Source: Euptelea pleiosperma (lineage: Eukaryota; Streptophyta; Magnoliopsida; Ranunculales; Eupteleaceae). From it: a DNA stretch of 64,000 nucleotides. The DNA lies in contig JASUTR010000076.1 in the NCBI GenBank assembly GCA_035048495.1, positions 62,001 to 126,000 on the forward strand. The letters run 5' to 3'. The position numbers and the translations under genes were made by a program. Below the pieces are notes generated by a model that saw nothing but the letters and a program-made list of their open reading frames with translations, did not search any database and had not been told where the DNA came from. This document shows, piece after piece, positions 1 to 14,099 of the stretch; position 1 is the stretch's first letter; the number at the start of each line of letters is the position of its first letter.

Positions 1-76
1 TCATAATTGGACTCAACTCTTCCATTACTATTGTTTTAACAGATTGAAGTGTTGGAACAATATTTGGGACAGTCGA

Positions 77-2496
77 AACAAGTTAGCTCCATCCGTACGT
101 CAACGTCTCAAATTACCCAGTTTCTGTGTTACATTCCGAAGCCTATAATTGTGACTTTTTCGCAACCGGACCCGTAATTGGACTCAAACTCTTCTATTAC
201 TATTGTTTCAACACATTTGATGTAGGAACAAGATTCGGGACATCGAAACAAGTTAGCCTCCATCCGTTCGTCAACGTCTCAAATTGGACTCAGTTTTGTG
301 TTACATTCCGAACCTATAACTTGTGACTTTTTCGCAACCGGACCTCGTAATTGGACTCAAACTCTTCTATTACTATTATTTCAACACATTTGATGTGTTG
401 GAACAAGATTCGGGACCGTCAAACAAGTTAGCTTCCATCCGTCGTCAACTCTCAAATTGGGACTCAGTTTGTGTTACATTCCGAAGCCTATAACTTGTGA
501 CTTTTTCGCAACCGGACCTCATAATTAGACTCAAACTCTTCCTTACTATTGTTTTCAACAGATTTGAAGTGTTGGAACAATTTTGGGACTGTCGAAACAA
601 GTTAGCTCCATCCGTACGTCAACGTCTCAAATTGACCAGTTTCTGTTACATTCCGAACCTATAATTTGACTTTTTCGCAACCGGACCTCGTAATTGGACT
701 CAAACTCTTCTATAACTATTGTTTCAACACATTTGATGTGTTGGAACAAGATTCGGACAGTCGAAACAAGTTAGCTCCATCCGTTCGTCAACGTCTCAAA
801 TTGGACTCAGTTTGTGTGTTACATTCCGAAGCCTATAACTTTGACTTTTTCGCAACCGGACCTCGTAATTGGACTCAAACTCTTCCATTACTATTGTTTC
901 AACACATTTGAAGTGTGGAACAAGATTCGTGGACAGTCGAAACAAGTTAGCTCCATCTGCGTCAACGTCTCAAATTGGACTCAGTTTGTGTGTTACATTC
1001 CGTAGCCTATAACTTTGAGTTTTTTGCAACCGGACCTCATAATTAGACCAAACTCTTCCATACTATTGTTTCAATAGATTTGAAGTGTTGGAATAATATT
1101 TGGGACAGTCAAAACAAGTTAGCTCCATCCGTGCGTCAACGTCTCAAATTGACTCAGTTTGTGTGTTACATTCCGAACCTATAACTTGTGACTTTTTCGC
1201 AACCGGACCTCGTAATTGGACTCAAACTCTTCTATAACTATTTTCAACACATTTGATGTGTGGAACAAGATTCGGGACGGCGAAACAAGTTAGCTCCATC
1301 CGTGCGTCAACGTCTCAAATGGACTCAGTTTGTGTGTTACATTCCTAAGCCTATAACTTGTGACTTTTTCGCAACCGACCTCGTAATTGGACTCAAACTC
1401 TTCTATTACTATTGTTTCAACAGATTTGAAGTGTTGGAATAATTTGGGACAGTCGAAACAAGTTAGCTCCATCCGTGCATCAACGTCTCAAATTCGACTC
1501 AATTTGTGTGTAACATTCCGAACCCTATAACTTGTGACTTTGTCGCAATCAAACCTCGTAATTTTACTCAACTCTTCCATATTATTATTTCAACACATTT
1601 GAAATATTGGAACATGATTCGGACAGGCAAAACAAGTTAGCTCCATCCGTGCGTCAACATCTCAAATTGGACTAGTTTGTGTGTTACATTCCGAAGCCAA
1701 TAACTTGTGACTTTTTCGCAACCGGACCTCGTAATTGGACTCAAACTCTTGTATTACTATTATTTCAACACATTTGATGTGTTGGAACAAGATTCGGGAA
1801 GGTCGAAACAAGTTAGCTCCATCCGTTCGTCAACGTCTCAAATTGGACTCAGTTTGTGTGTTACTTCCGAACCTATAACTTGTGACTTTTTCGCAACCGG
1901 AGCTCGTAATTGACACGAACTCTTCCATTACTATTGTTTCATCACATTGAAGTAGTGGAACAAGATTCGTGACAGTCGAAACAAGTTAGCTCCATCCGTG
2001 CGTCAACGTCTCAAATTGGACTCAGTTTGTGTGTTACATTCCGAAGCCTATAACTTGTGACTTTTTCGCTACCGGAACTCGTAATTGGACTCAAACTCTG
2101 TATTACTATTGTTTCAACACATTTGATGTGTTGGAACAAGATTCGGACGTCGAAACAAGTTAGCTCCATCCGTTCGTCAACGTCTCAAATTGGACTCAGT
2201 TTGTGTGTTACATTCCGAACCTATAACTTGTGACTTTTTCGTAACCGGAATCACGTAATTGGACTCAAACCTTTCCATTACTATTGTTTCAACATTTGAA
2301 GTGTGAACAAGATTCGGGACAGTCGAAACAAGTTAGCTCCATCCGTTCGTCAACGTCTCAAATTGGACTCAGTTTGTGTTACATTCCGAAGCCTATAACT
2401 TGTGACTTTTTCGCAACCGGACCTCAATTACTCAAACTCTTCCATTACTATTGTTTTAACAGATTTGAAGTGTTGAACAATATTCGGGACAGTCGA
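77..2496 (+). repeat. 14-monomer HOR variant (m1-m12, then m19-m20)
   Basis: Monomer starts read about 77, 246, 422, 596, 764, 939, 1117, 1282, 1455, 1630, 1805, 1979, 2152 and 2328. The order follows m1 to m12 of the 20-mer. At about 2152 it jumps to an m19-like unit carrying CGTAACCGGAATCACG near 2238, then to an m20-like unit whose tail has TTTTAACAG. Relative to the 20-mer, m13-m18 are absent. The indel noise makes single-base calls unsafe, but the type markers are clear. Confidence 0.6.
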
Positions 2497-5400
2497 AACA
2501 AGTTAGCTCCATCCGTGCGTCAACGTCTCAAATTGGACCAGTTTCTGTGTTACATTCCGAAGCCTATAATTGTGACTTTTTCGCAACCGGACCTCGTAAT
2601 TGGACTCAAACTCTTCTATTACTATTGTTTCAACACATTTGATGTTTGGAACAAGATTCGGGACAGTCGAAACAAGTTAGCTCCATCCGTTCGTCAACGT
2701 CTCAAATTGGACTCAGTTTGTGTGTTACATTCCGAACCTATAACTTGTGACTTTTTCGCAACCGGACTCGTAATTGGACTCAAACTCTCATTACTATTGT
2801 TTCAACACATTTGAAGTGTGGAACAAGATTCGGACCGTCGAAACAAGTTAGCTCATCCGTGCGTCAACGTCTCAAATTGGACTCAGTTTGTGTTACATTC
2901 CGAAGCCTATAACTTGTGACTTTTTCGCAACCGACTCGTAATTGGACTCAAACTCTATTACTATTGTTTCAACAGATTTGAAGTGTTGGAACAAGATTCG
3001 GGACTGTCGAAACAAGTTAGCTCCATCCGTCGTCAACGTCTCAAATTGGACCAGTTTGTGTGTTACATTCCGAAGCCTATAACTTGTGACTTTTTCGCAA
3101 CCGGACCTCGTAATTGGACTCAAACTCTTCTATTACTATTGTTTCAACACATTTGAAGTGTGGAACAAGATTCGGGACAGTCGAAACAAGTTACTCCATC
3201 CGTTCGTCAACGTCTCAAATTGGACTCAGTTTGTGTGTTACATTCCGAACCTATAACTTGTGACTTTTTCGCAACCGACCTCGTAATTGGACTCAAACTC
3301 TTCCATTACTATTGTTTCATCACATTTGAAGTGTGGAACAAGATTCGTGACAGTCGAAACAAGTTAGCTCCATCCGTGCGTCAACGTCTCAAATTGGACT
3401 CAGTTTGTGTGTTACATTCCGAAGCCTATAACTTGTGACTTTTTCGCAACCGGACCTCATAATTAGACCAAACTCTTCCATACTATTGTTTCAACAGATT
3501 TGAAGTGTTGGAAAAGATTTGGGACAGTCAAAACAGTTAGCTCCATCCGTGCGTCAACGTCTCAAATTGGACCAGTTTGTGTGTTACATTCCGAACCCTA
3601 TAACTTGTGACTTTTTCGCAACCGGACCTCGTAATTGGACTCAAACTCTTCTATTACTATTGTTTCAACACATTTTGATTGTGGAACAAGATTCGGACAG
3701 TCGAAACAAGTTAGCTCCATCCGTGCGTCAACGTCTCAAATTGGACTCAGTTTGTGTGTACATTCCTAAGCCTATAACTTGTGACTTTTTCGCAACCGAC
3801 CTCGTAATTGGACTCAAACTCCTATTACTATTATTTCAACACATTTGAAGTGTTGGAACAAGATTTGGGACAGTCGAAACAAGTTAGCTCCATCCGTGCT
3901 CAACGTCTCAAATTGACTCAATTGTGTGTAACATTCCGAACCCTATAACTTGGGACTTTGTCGCAATCAAACCTCGTAATTTTACTCAAACTCTTCCATT
4001 ATTATTATTTCAACACATTTGAATATTGGAACATGATTCGGGACAGGCAAAAACAAGTTTAGCTCCATCCGTCGTCAACATCTCAAATTGGACATAGTTT
4101 GTGTGTTACATTCCGAAGCCAATAACTTGTGACTTTTTCCGCAACCGGACCTCGTAATTGGACTCAAACTCTTGTATTACTATTATTTCAACACATTTGA
4201 TGTGTTGGAACAAGATTCGGGAAGGTCGAAACAAGTTAGCTCCATCCGTTCGTCAACCGTCTCAAATTGGACTCAGTTTGTGTGTACGTTCCGAACCCTA
4301 TACCTTGTGACTTTTTCGCAACCGGAGCTCGTAATTGGACTCGAACTCTTCCATTACTATTGTTTCATCACATTTGAAGTAGTGGAACAAGATTCGTGAC
4401 AGTCGAAACAAGTTAGCTCCATCCGTGCGTCAACGTCTCAAATTGGGACACCAGGTTTGTGTTACATTCCGTAAGCCTATAACTTGTGACTTTTTCGCTA
4501 CCGGAACTCGTAATTGGACTCAACTCTTGTATTTCTATTATTTCAACACATTTGATGTGTTGGAACAAGATTCGGGACCGTCGAAACAAGTTAGCTCCAT
4601 CCGCGTCAACGTCTCAAATTGGACTCAGTTTTGTGTGTTAACATTCCGAAACCTATAACTTGTGACTTTTTCGCAACCGACCTCGTAATTGGACTCAAAC
4701 TCTTCCATTTACTATTGTTTCAACAGATTTGAAGTGTTGGAACAAGATTTGGGACAGTCGAAACAATTAGCTCCATCCGTGCATCAAACGTCTCAAATTC
4801 ACTCAGTTTGTGTGTACATTCCGAAGCCTATAACTTGTGACTTTTCGCAACAACCTCGTAATTGACTCAAACTCTTCCATTATATTATTTCAACACATTT
4901 GAAATATTGGAACAAGATTCGGGACAGGCAAACAAGTTAGCTCCATCCGTGCGTCAACATCTCAAATTGCATAGTTGTGTGTTACATTCCGAAGCCAATA
5001 ACTTGTGACTTTTTCGCAACCGGACCTCGTAATTGACTCAAACTCTTGTATTACTATTATTTCAACACATTTGATGTTGAACAAGATTCGGGAGGTCGAA
5101 ACAAGTTAGCTCCATCCGTTCGTCAACGTCTCAATTGGACTCAGTTTGTGTGTTACATTCCGAACCCTATAACTTGTGACTTTTTCGCAACCGGACTCGT
5201 AATTGGACTCAAACTCTTCCATTACTATTGTTTCATCACATTGAAGTGTGGAACAAGATTCGTGACAGTCGAAACAAGTTAGCTCCATCCGTGCGTCAAC
5301 GTCTCAAATGGACTCATTTGTGTGTTACATTCCGAAGCCATAACTTGACTTTTTCGCAACCGGACTCGTAATTGGACTCAAACTCTTGTATTACTATTAT

Positions 5401-7027
5401 TTCAACACATTTGATGTGTTGGAACAAGATTCGGGAAGTCGAAACAAGTTAGCTCCATCCGTTCGTCAACGTCTCAAATTGACTCAGTTTGTGTGTTACT
5501 TCCGAACCCTATAACTTGTGAGCTTTTTTCGCAACCGGACCTCAATTAGACCCAACTCTTCCATTACATTGTTTCAATAGATTTGAAGTGTTGGAATTAA
5601 TATTTGGGACAGTCAAAACAAGTTAGCTCCATCCGTGCGTCAACGTCTCAAATTGGACTCAGTTTGTGTGTTACGTTCCGAACCCTATAACTTGTGACTT
5701 TTTTCGCAACCGGAACTCGTGATTGGACTCAAACTCTTCTATAACTATTGTTTCAACACATTGATGTGTTGGAAACAAGATTCGGGACCGTCGAAACAAG
5801 TTAGCTCCATCCGTGCGTCAACGTCTCAAATTGGACTCAGTTTGTGTGTTCATTCCTAAGTCTATAACTTGTGACTTTTTCGCAACCGGACCTCGTAATT
5901 GGACTCAAACTCTTCTATTACTATTGTTTCAAACAGATTGAAGTGTTGGAATAAGATTTGGGACAGTCGAAACAAGTTAGCTCCATCCGTGCATCAACGT
6001 CTCAAATTCGACTCAATTTGTGTGTACATTCCGAACCCTATACTTGTGACTTTGTCGCAATCCAAAACCTCGTAATTTTACTCAAACTCTTCCATTATTA
6101 TTATTTCAACACATTTGAAATATTGGAACAAGATTCGGGACAGGCAAAACAAGTTAGCTCCATCCGTGCGTCAACATCTCAAATTGGACATAGTTTGTGT
6201 GTTACATTCGAAGCCAATAACTTGTGACTTTTTCGCAACCGGACCTCGTAATTGGACTCAAACTCTTGTATTACTATTATTCAACACATTGATGTGTTGG
6301 AACAAGATTCGGGAAGGTCGAAACAAGTTAGCTCCATCCGTTCGTCAACGTCTCAAATTGGACTCAGTTTGTGTGTTACGTTCCGAACCCTATAACTTGT
6401 GACTTTTTCGCAACCGGAGCTCGTAATTGGACACGAACTCTTCCATTACTATTGTTTCATCACAGATTGAAGTAGTGGAACAAGATTCGTGACATCGAAA
6501 CAAGTTAGCTCCATCCGTGCGTCAACGTCTCAAATTGGACTCAGTTTGTGTGTTACATTCCGAAGCCTATAACTTGTGACTTTTTCGCTACCGGAACTCG
6601 TAATTGGACTCAAACTCTTGTATTTCTATTATTTCAACACATTTGATGTGTTGGAACAAGATTCGGGACGTCGAAACAAGTTAGCTCCATCCGTTCGTCA
6701 ACGTCTCAATTGGACTCAGTTTGTGTGTTACGTTCCGAACCCTATAACTTGTGACTTTTTCGTAACCGAATCACGTAATTGGACTCAAACTCTTCCATTA
6801 CTATTGTTTCATCATATTTGAAGTGGTGGAACAAGATTCGTGACAGTCGAAACAAGTTAGCTCCATCCGTTCGTCAACGTCTCAAATTGGACTCAGTTTC
6901 TGTGTTACATTCCGAAGCCTATAACTTGTGACTTTTCGCAACCGGACCTCATAATTAGACTCAAACCTCTTCCATTACTATTGTTTTAACAGATTTGAAG
7001 TGTTGGAACAATATTTGGGACAGTCGA
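2497..7027 (+). repeat. Irregular 26-monomer stretch of the 20-mer family
   Basis: Twenty-six monomers lie between the m1-like start at 2497 and the clean m1 at 7028. The first units (2670-3184) are hard to place. After that the order runs m5-m12, an m13-m15 series (4586-5098), and m16/m17-like units. The unit at 5445 returns to an m6-like tail (CAATAGATTTG and a GTCAAAAC ending), after which m7-m12 repeat. At 6674 the order jumps from m12 to m19 (CGTAACCGAATCACG near 6761), then m20. The m12-to-m19 step is therefore seen a second time. Indel noise lowers certainty about exact unit identities. Confidence 0.5.
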
Positions 7028-10000
7028 AACAAGTTAGCTCCATCCGTACGTCAACGTCTCAAATTAGACCCAGTTTCTGTGTTACATTCCGAAGCCTATA
7101 ATTTGTGACTTTTTCGCAACCGGACCTCGTAATTGGACTCAAACTCTTCTATAACTATTGTTTCAACACATTTGATGTATTGGAACAAGATTCGGGACAG
7201 TCGAAACAAGTTACCTCCATCCGTTCGTCAACGTCTCAAATTGGACTCAGTTTGTGTGTTACATTCCGAACCTATAACTTGTGACTTTTTCGCAACCGGA
7301 CCTCGTAATTGGACTCAAACTCTTCTATTACTATTATTTCAACACATTTGATGTGTTGGAACAAGATTCGGGACCGTCGAAACTAGTTAGCTTCATCCGT
7401 TCGTCAACGTCTCAAATTGGACTCAGTTTCTGTGTTACATTCCGAAGCCTATAACTTGTGACTTTTCGCAACCGGACCTCATAATTAGACTCAAACTCTT
7501 CCATTACTATTGTTTTAACAGATTTGAAGTGTTGGAACAATATTTGGGACTGTCGAAACAAGTTAGCTCCATCCGTACGTCAACGTCTCAAATTAGACCC
7601 AGTTTCTGTGTTACATTCCGAAGCCTATAATTTGTGACTTTTTCGCAACCGGACCTCGTAATTGGACTCAAACTCTTCTATAACTATTGTTTCAACACAT
7701 TTGATTGTGTTGGAACAAGATTCGGGACAGTCGAAACAAGTTACCTCCATCCGTTCGTCAACGTCTCAAATTGGACTCAGTTTGTGTGTTACATTCCGAA
7801 CCTATAACTTGTGACTTTTTCGCAACCGGACCTCGTAATTGGACTCAAACTCTTCCATTACTATTGTTTCATCACATTTGAAGTGGTGGAACAAGATTCG
7901 TGACAGTCGAAACAAGTTAGCTCCATCTGTGCGTCAACGTCTCAAATTGGACTCAGTTTGTGTGTTACATTCCGTAGCCTATAACTTGTGAGTTTTTGCA
8001 ACCGGACCTCATAATTAGACCCAAACTCTTCCATTACTATTGTTTCAATAGATTTGAAGTGTTGGAATAATATTTGGGACAGTCAAAACAAGTTAGCTCC
8101 ATCCGTGCGTCAACGTCTCAAATTGGACTCAGTTTGTGTGTTACGTTCCGAACCCTATAACTTGTGACTTTTTCGCAACCGGACCTCGTGATTGGACTCA
8201 AACTCTTCTATAACTATTGTTTCAACACATTTGATGTGTTGGAACAAGATTCGGGACCGTCGAAACAAGTTAGCTCCATCCGTGCGTCAACGTCTCAAAT
8301 TGGACTCAGTTTGTGTGTTACATTCCTAAGTCTATAACTTGTGACTTTTTCGCAACCGGACCTCGTAATTGGACTCAAACTCTTCTATTACTATTGTTTC
8401 AAACAGATTTGAAGTGTTGGAATAAGATTTGGGACAGTCGAAACAAGTTAGCTCCATCCGTGCATCAACGTCTCAAATTCGACTCAATTTGTGTGTAACA
8501 TTCCGAACCCTATAACTTGTGACTTTGTCGCAATCAAACCTCGTAATTTTACTCAAACTCTTCCATTATTATTATTTCAACACATTTGAAATATTGGAAC
8601 ATGATTCGGGACAGGCAAAACAAGTTAGCTCCATCCGTGCGTCAACATCTCAAATTGGACATAGTTTGTGTGTTACATTCCGAAGCCAATAACTTGTGAC
8701 TTTTTCGCAACCGGACCTCGTAATTGGACTCAAACTCTTGTATTACTATTATTTCAACACATTTGATGTGTTGGAACAAGATTCGGGAAGGTCGAAACAA
8801 GTTAGCTCCATCCGTTCGTCAACGTCTCAAATTGGACTTAGTTTGTGTGTTACGTTCCGAACCCTATAACTTGTGACTTTTTCGCAACCGGAGCTCGTAA
8901 TTGGACACGAACTCTTCCATTACTATTGTTTCATCACATTTGAAGTAGTGGAACAAGATTCGTGACAGTCGAAACAAGTTAGCTCCATCCGTGCGTCAAC
9001 GTCTCAAATTGGACTCAGTTTGTGTGTTACATTCCGAAGCCTATAACTTGTGACTTTTTCGCTACCGGAACTCGTAATTGGACTCAAACTCTTGTATTTC
9101 TATTATTTCAACACATTTGATGTGTTGGAACAAGATTCGGGACCGTCGAAACAAGTTAGCTCCATCCGTGCGTCAACGTCTCAAATTGGACTCAGTTTGT
9201 GTGTTACATTCCTAAGTCTATAACTTGTGACTTTTTCGCAACCGACCTCGTAATTGGACTCAAACTCTTCTATTACTATTGTTTTCAACAGATTGAAGTG
9301 TTGGAATAAGATTTGGGACAGTCGAAACAAGTTAGCTCCATCCGTGCATCAACGTCTCAAATTCGACTCAATTTGTGTGTAACATTCCGAACCCTATAAC
9401 TTGTGACTTTGTCGCAATCAAACCTCGTAATTTTACTCAAACTCTTCATTATTATTATTTCAACACATTTGAAATATTGGAACATGATTCGGGACAGGCA
9501 AAACAAGTTAGCTCCATCCGTGCGTCAACATCTCAAATTGGACATAGTTTGTGTGTTACATTCCGAAGCAATAACTTGTGACTTTTTCGCAACCGGACCT
9601 CGTAATTGGACTCAAACTCTTGTATTACTATTATTTCAACACATTTGATGTGTTGGAACAAGATTCGGAAGGTCGAAACAAGTTAGCTCCATCCGTTCGT
9701 CAACGTCTCAAATTGGACTCAGTTTGTGTGTTACGTTCCGAACCCTATAACTTGTGACTTTTTCGCAACCGAGCTCGTAATTGGACTCGAACTCTTCCAT
9801 TACTATTGTTTCATCACATTTGAAGTAGTGGAACAAGATTCGTGACAGTCGAAACAAGTTAGCTCCATCCGTGCGTCAACGTCTCAAATTGGACTCAGTT
9901 TGTGTGTTACATTCCGAAGGCTATAACTTGTGACTTTTTCGCAACCGGACCTCGTAATTGGACTCAAACTCTTGTATTACTATTATTTCAACACATTTGA

Positions 10001-10560
10001 TGTGTTGGAACAAGATTCGGGATGGTCGAAACTAGTTAGCTCCATCCGTTCGTCAACGTCTCAAATTGGACTCAGTTTGTGAGTTACATTCCTAAGCCTA
10101 TAACTTGTGACTTTTTCGCAACCGGACCTCGTAATTGGACTTAAACTCTTCTATTACTATTGTTTCAACAGATTTGAAGTGTTGGAACAAGATTCGGGAC
10201 GGTCGAAACAAGTTAGCTCCATCCGTTCGTCAACGTCTCAAATTGGACTCAGTTTGTGTGTTACGTTCCGAACCCTATAACTTGTGACTTTTTCGTAACC
10301 GAATCACGTAATTGGACTCAAACTCTTCCATTACTATTGTTTCATCATATTTGAAGTGGTGGAACAAGATTCGTGACAGTCGAAACAAGTTAGCTCCATC
10401 CGTTCGTCAACGTCTCAATTGGACTCAGTTTCTGTGTTACATTCCGAAGCCTATAACTTGTGACTTTTTCGCAACCGGACCTCATAATTAGACTCAAACT
10501 CTTCCATTACTATTGTTTTAAACAGATTTGAAGTGTTGGAACAATATTTGGGACAGTCGA
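7028..10560 (+). repeat. 20-monomer HOR, copy 1 (3,533 bp)
   Basis: This is the first complete m1-m20 series. It begins at the AACAAG after TTTGGGACAGTCG and has the m1 marker CCGTACGTC. m1 has GATGTATTGG and m4 (from about 7556) has GATTGTGTTGG, which carries an extra T. It is 5 bp shorter than the standard copy. Small losses and gains occur mainly between about 9240 and 10560, for example ACCGACCTCG near 9242, CGAAGCAATAAC near 9564 and TTTTAAACAG near 10515. It carries the m11 variant GGACTTAG near 8837. Confidence 0.88.
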
Positions 10561-13500
10561 AACAAGTTAGCTCCATCCGTACGTCAACGTCTCAAATTAG
10601 ACCCAGTTTCTGTGTTACATTCCGAAGCCTATAATTTGTGACTTTTTCGCAACCGGACCTCGTAATTGGACTCAAACTCTTCTATAACTATTGTTTCAAC
10701 ACATTTGATGTATTGGAACAAGATTCGGGACAGTCGAAACAAGTTACCTCCATCCGTTCGTCAACGTCTCAAATTGGACTCAGTTTGTGTGTTACATTCC
10801 GAACCTATAACTTGTGACTTTTTCGCAACCGGGACCTCGTAATTGGACTCAAACTCTTCTATTACTATTATTTCAACACATTTGATGTGTTGGAACAAGA
10901 TTCGGGGACCGTCGAACTAGTTAGCTTCATCCGTTCGTCAACGTCTCAAATTGGACTCAGTTTCTGTGTTACATTCCGAAGCCTATAACTTGTGACTTTT
11001 TCGCAACCGGACCTCATAATTAGACTCAAACTCTTCCATTACTATTGTTTTAACAGATTTGAAGTGTTGGAACAATATTTGGGACAGTCGAAACAAGTTA
11101 GCTCCATCCGTACGTCAACGTCTCAAATTAGACCCAGTTTCTGTGTTACATTCCGAAGCCTATAATTTGTGACTTTTTCGCAACCGGACCTCGTAATTGG
11201 ACTCAAACTCTTCTATAACTATTGTTTCAACACATTTGATGTGTTGGAACAAGATTCGGGACAGTCGAAACAAGTTACCTCCATCCGTTCGTCAACGTCT
11301 CAAATTGGACTCAGTTTGTGTGTTACATTCCGAACCTATAACTTGTGACTTTTTCGCAACCGGACCTCGTAATTGGACTCAAACTCTTCCATTACTATTG
11401 TTTCATCACATTTGAAGTGGTGGAACAAGATTCGTGACAGTCGAAACAAGTTAGCTCCATCTGTGCGTCAACGTCTCAAATTGGACTCAGTTTGTGTGTT
11501 ACATTCCGTAGCCTATAACTTGTGAGTTTTTTGCAACCGGACCTCATAATTAGACCCAAACTCTTCCATTACTATTGTTTCAATAGATTTGAAGTGTTGG
11601 AATAATATTTGGGACAGTCAAAACAAGTTAGCTCCATCCGTGCGTCAACGTCTCAAATTGGACTCAGTTTGTGTGTTACGTTCCGAACCCTATAACTTGT
11701 GACTTTTTCGCAACCGGACCTCGTGATTGGACTCAAACTCTTCTATAACTATTGTTTCAACACATTTGATGTGTTGGAACAAGATTCGGGACCGTCGAAA
11801 CAAGTTAGCTCCATCCGTGCGTCAACGTCTCAAATTGGACTCAGTTTGTGTGTTACATTCCTAAGTCTATAACTTGTGACTTTTTCGCAACCGGACCTCG
11901 TAATTGGACTCAAACTCTTCTATTACTATTGTTTCAACAGATTTGAAGTGTTGGAATAAGATTTGGGACAGTCGAAACAAGTTAGCTCCATCCGTGCATC
12001 AACGTCTCAAATTCGACTCAATTTGTGTGTAACATTCCGAACCCTATAACTTGTGACTTTGTCGCAATCAAACCTCGTAATTTTACTCAAACTCTTCCAT
12101 TATTATTATTTCAACACATTTGAAATATTGGAACATGATTCGGGACAGGCAAAACAAGTTAGCTCCATCCGTGCGTCAACATCTCAAATTGGACATAGTT
12201 TGTGTGTTACATTCCGAAGCCAATAACTTGTGACTTTTTCGCAACCGGACCTCGTAATTGGACTCAAACTCTTGTATTACTATTATTTCAACACATTTGA
12301 TGTGTTGGAACAAGATTCGGGAAGGTCGAAACAAGTTAGCTCCATCCGTTCGTCAACGTCTCAAATTGGACTTAGTTTGTGTGTTACGTTCCGAACCCTA
12401 TAACTTGTGACTTTTTCGCAACCGGAGCTCGTAATTGGACACGAACTCTTCCATTACTATTGTTTCATCACATTTGAAGTAGTGGAACAAGATTCGTGAC
12501 AGTCGAAACAAGTTAGCTCCATCCGTGCGTCAACGTCTCAAATTGGACTCAGTTTGTGTGTTACATTCCGAAGCCTATAACTTGTGACTTTTTCGCTACC
12601 GGAACTCGTAATTGGACTCAAACTCTTGTATTTCTATTATTTCAACACATTTGATGTGTTGGAACAAGATTCGGGACCGTCGAAACAAGTTAGCTCCATC
12701 CGTGCGTCAACGTCTCAAATTGGACTCAGTTTGTGTGTTACATTCCTAAGTCTATAACTTGTGACTTTTTCGCAACCGGACCTCGTAATTGGACTCAAAC
12801 TCTTCTATTACTATTGTTTCAACAGATTTGAAGTGTTGGAATAAGATTTGGGACAGTCGAAACAAGTTAGCTCCATCCGTGCATCAACGTCTCAAATTCG
12901 ACTCAATTTGTGTGTAACATTCCGAACCCTATAACTTGTGACTTTGTCGCAATCAAACCTCGTAATTTTACTCAAACTCTTCCATTATTATTATTTCAAC
13001 ACATTTGAAATATTGGAACATGATTCGGGACAGGCAAAACAAGTTAGCTCCATCCGTGCGTCAACATCTCAAATTGGACATAGTTTGTGTGTTACATTCC
13101 GAAGCCAATAACTTGTGACTTTTTCGCAACCGGACCTCGTAATTGGACTCAAACTCTTGTATTACTATTATTTCAACACATTTGATGTGTTGGAACAAGA
13201 TTCGGGAAGGTCGAAACAAGTTAGCTCCATCCGTTCGTCAACGTCTCAAATTGGACTCAGTTTGTGTGTTACGTTCCGAACCCTATAACTTGTGACTTTT
13301 TCGCAACCGGAGCTCGTAATTGGACTCGAACTCTTCCATTACTATTGTTTCATCACATTTGAAGTAGTGGAACAAGATTCGTGACAGTCGAAACAAGTTA
13401 GCTCCATCCGTGCGTCAACGTCTCAAATTGGACTCAGTTTGTGTGTTACATTCCGAAGGCTATAACTTGTGACTTTTTCGCAACCGGACCTCGTAATTGG

Positions 13501-14099
13501 ACTCAAACTCTTGTATTACTATTATTTCAACACATTTGATGTGTTGGAACAAGATTCGGGATGGTCGAAACTAGTTAGCTCCATCCGTTCGTCAACGTCT
13601 CAAATTGGACTCAGTTTGTGAGTTACATTCCTAAGCCTATAACTTGTGACTTTTTCGCAACCGGACCTCGTAATTGGACTTAAACTCTTCTATTACTATT
13701 GTTTCAACAGATTTGAAGTGTTGGAACAAGATTCGGGACGGTCGAAACAAGTTAGCTCCATCCGTTCGTCAACGTCTCAAATTGGACTCAGTTTGTGTGT
13801 TACGTTCCGAACCCTATAACTTGTGACTTTTTCGTAACCGAATCACGTAATTGGACTCAAACTCTTCCATTACTATTGTTTCATCATATTTGAAGTGGTG
13901 GAACAAGATTCGTGACAGTCGAAACAAGTTAGCTCCATCCGTTCGTCAACGTCTCAAATTGGACTCAGTTTCTGTGTTACATTCCGAAGCCTATAACTTG
14001 TGACTTTTTCGCAACCGGACCTCATAATTAGACTCAAACTCTTCCATTACTATTGTTTTAACAGATTTGAAGTGTTGGAACAATATTTGGGACAGTCGA
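10561..14099 (+). repeat. 20-monomer HOR, copy 2 (3,539 bp)
   Basis: A complete m1-m20 series. Only a few private changes are visible, clustered near 10829-10918 (an extra G in ACCGGGACC and in CGGGGACC, and loss of one A in GTCGAACTAG). From about 10,950 onward the copy is essentially the standard unit. It carries the m11 variant GGACTTAG near 12369. Its m20 reads CCATCCGTTCG, not the CCATCTGTTCG form of the next four copies. Confidence 0.93.

Larger units (their letters stand above)
1..7027 (+). repeat. Left segment of the satellite array, indel-rich, about 40 monomers
   Basis: From the first monomer start (77) to 7028 I count 40 monomers in 6,951 bases, or 173.8 each, against 176.9 in the clean part. 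The shortfall is made of scattered one-base losses, often in short runs (AAAC to AAC, GGG to GG, GTGTGT to GTGT), plus a few gains such as CGTAAGCC and GCAAAAACAAG. Monomer types still match the neighbouring 20-mer family: m6 with CCGTAGCC, m9 with GTGCATC and TTGTCGCAATC, and m11 with GGAGCTCG or GACACG. The pattern fits residual long-read error at a contig edge better than natural divergence, because losses are spread over sites that are invariant elsewhere. Monomer types are reliable here; exact bases are not. Confidence 0.85.

Noticed and set aside
2284..2814. Longest open frame in the window (176 codons)
   Set aside because: It spans about three satellite monomers in the indel-rich left end, where lost bases remove stops by chance. 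It translates the repeat itself (recurring CDFFATG and SVRQRLKLD segments).
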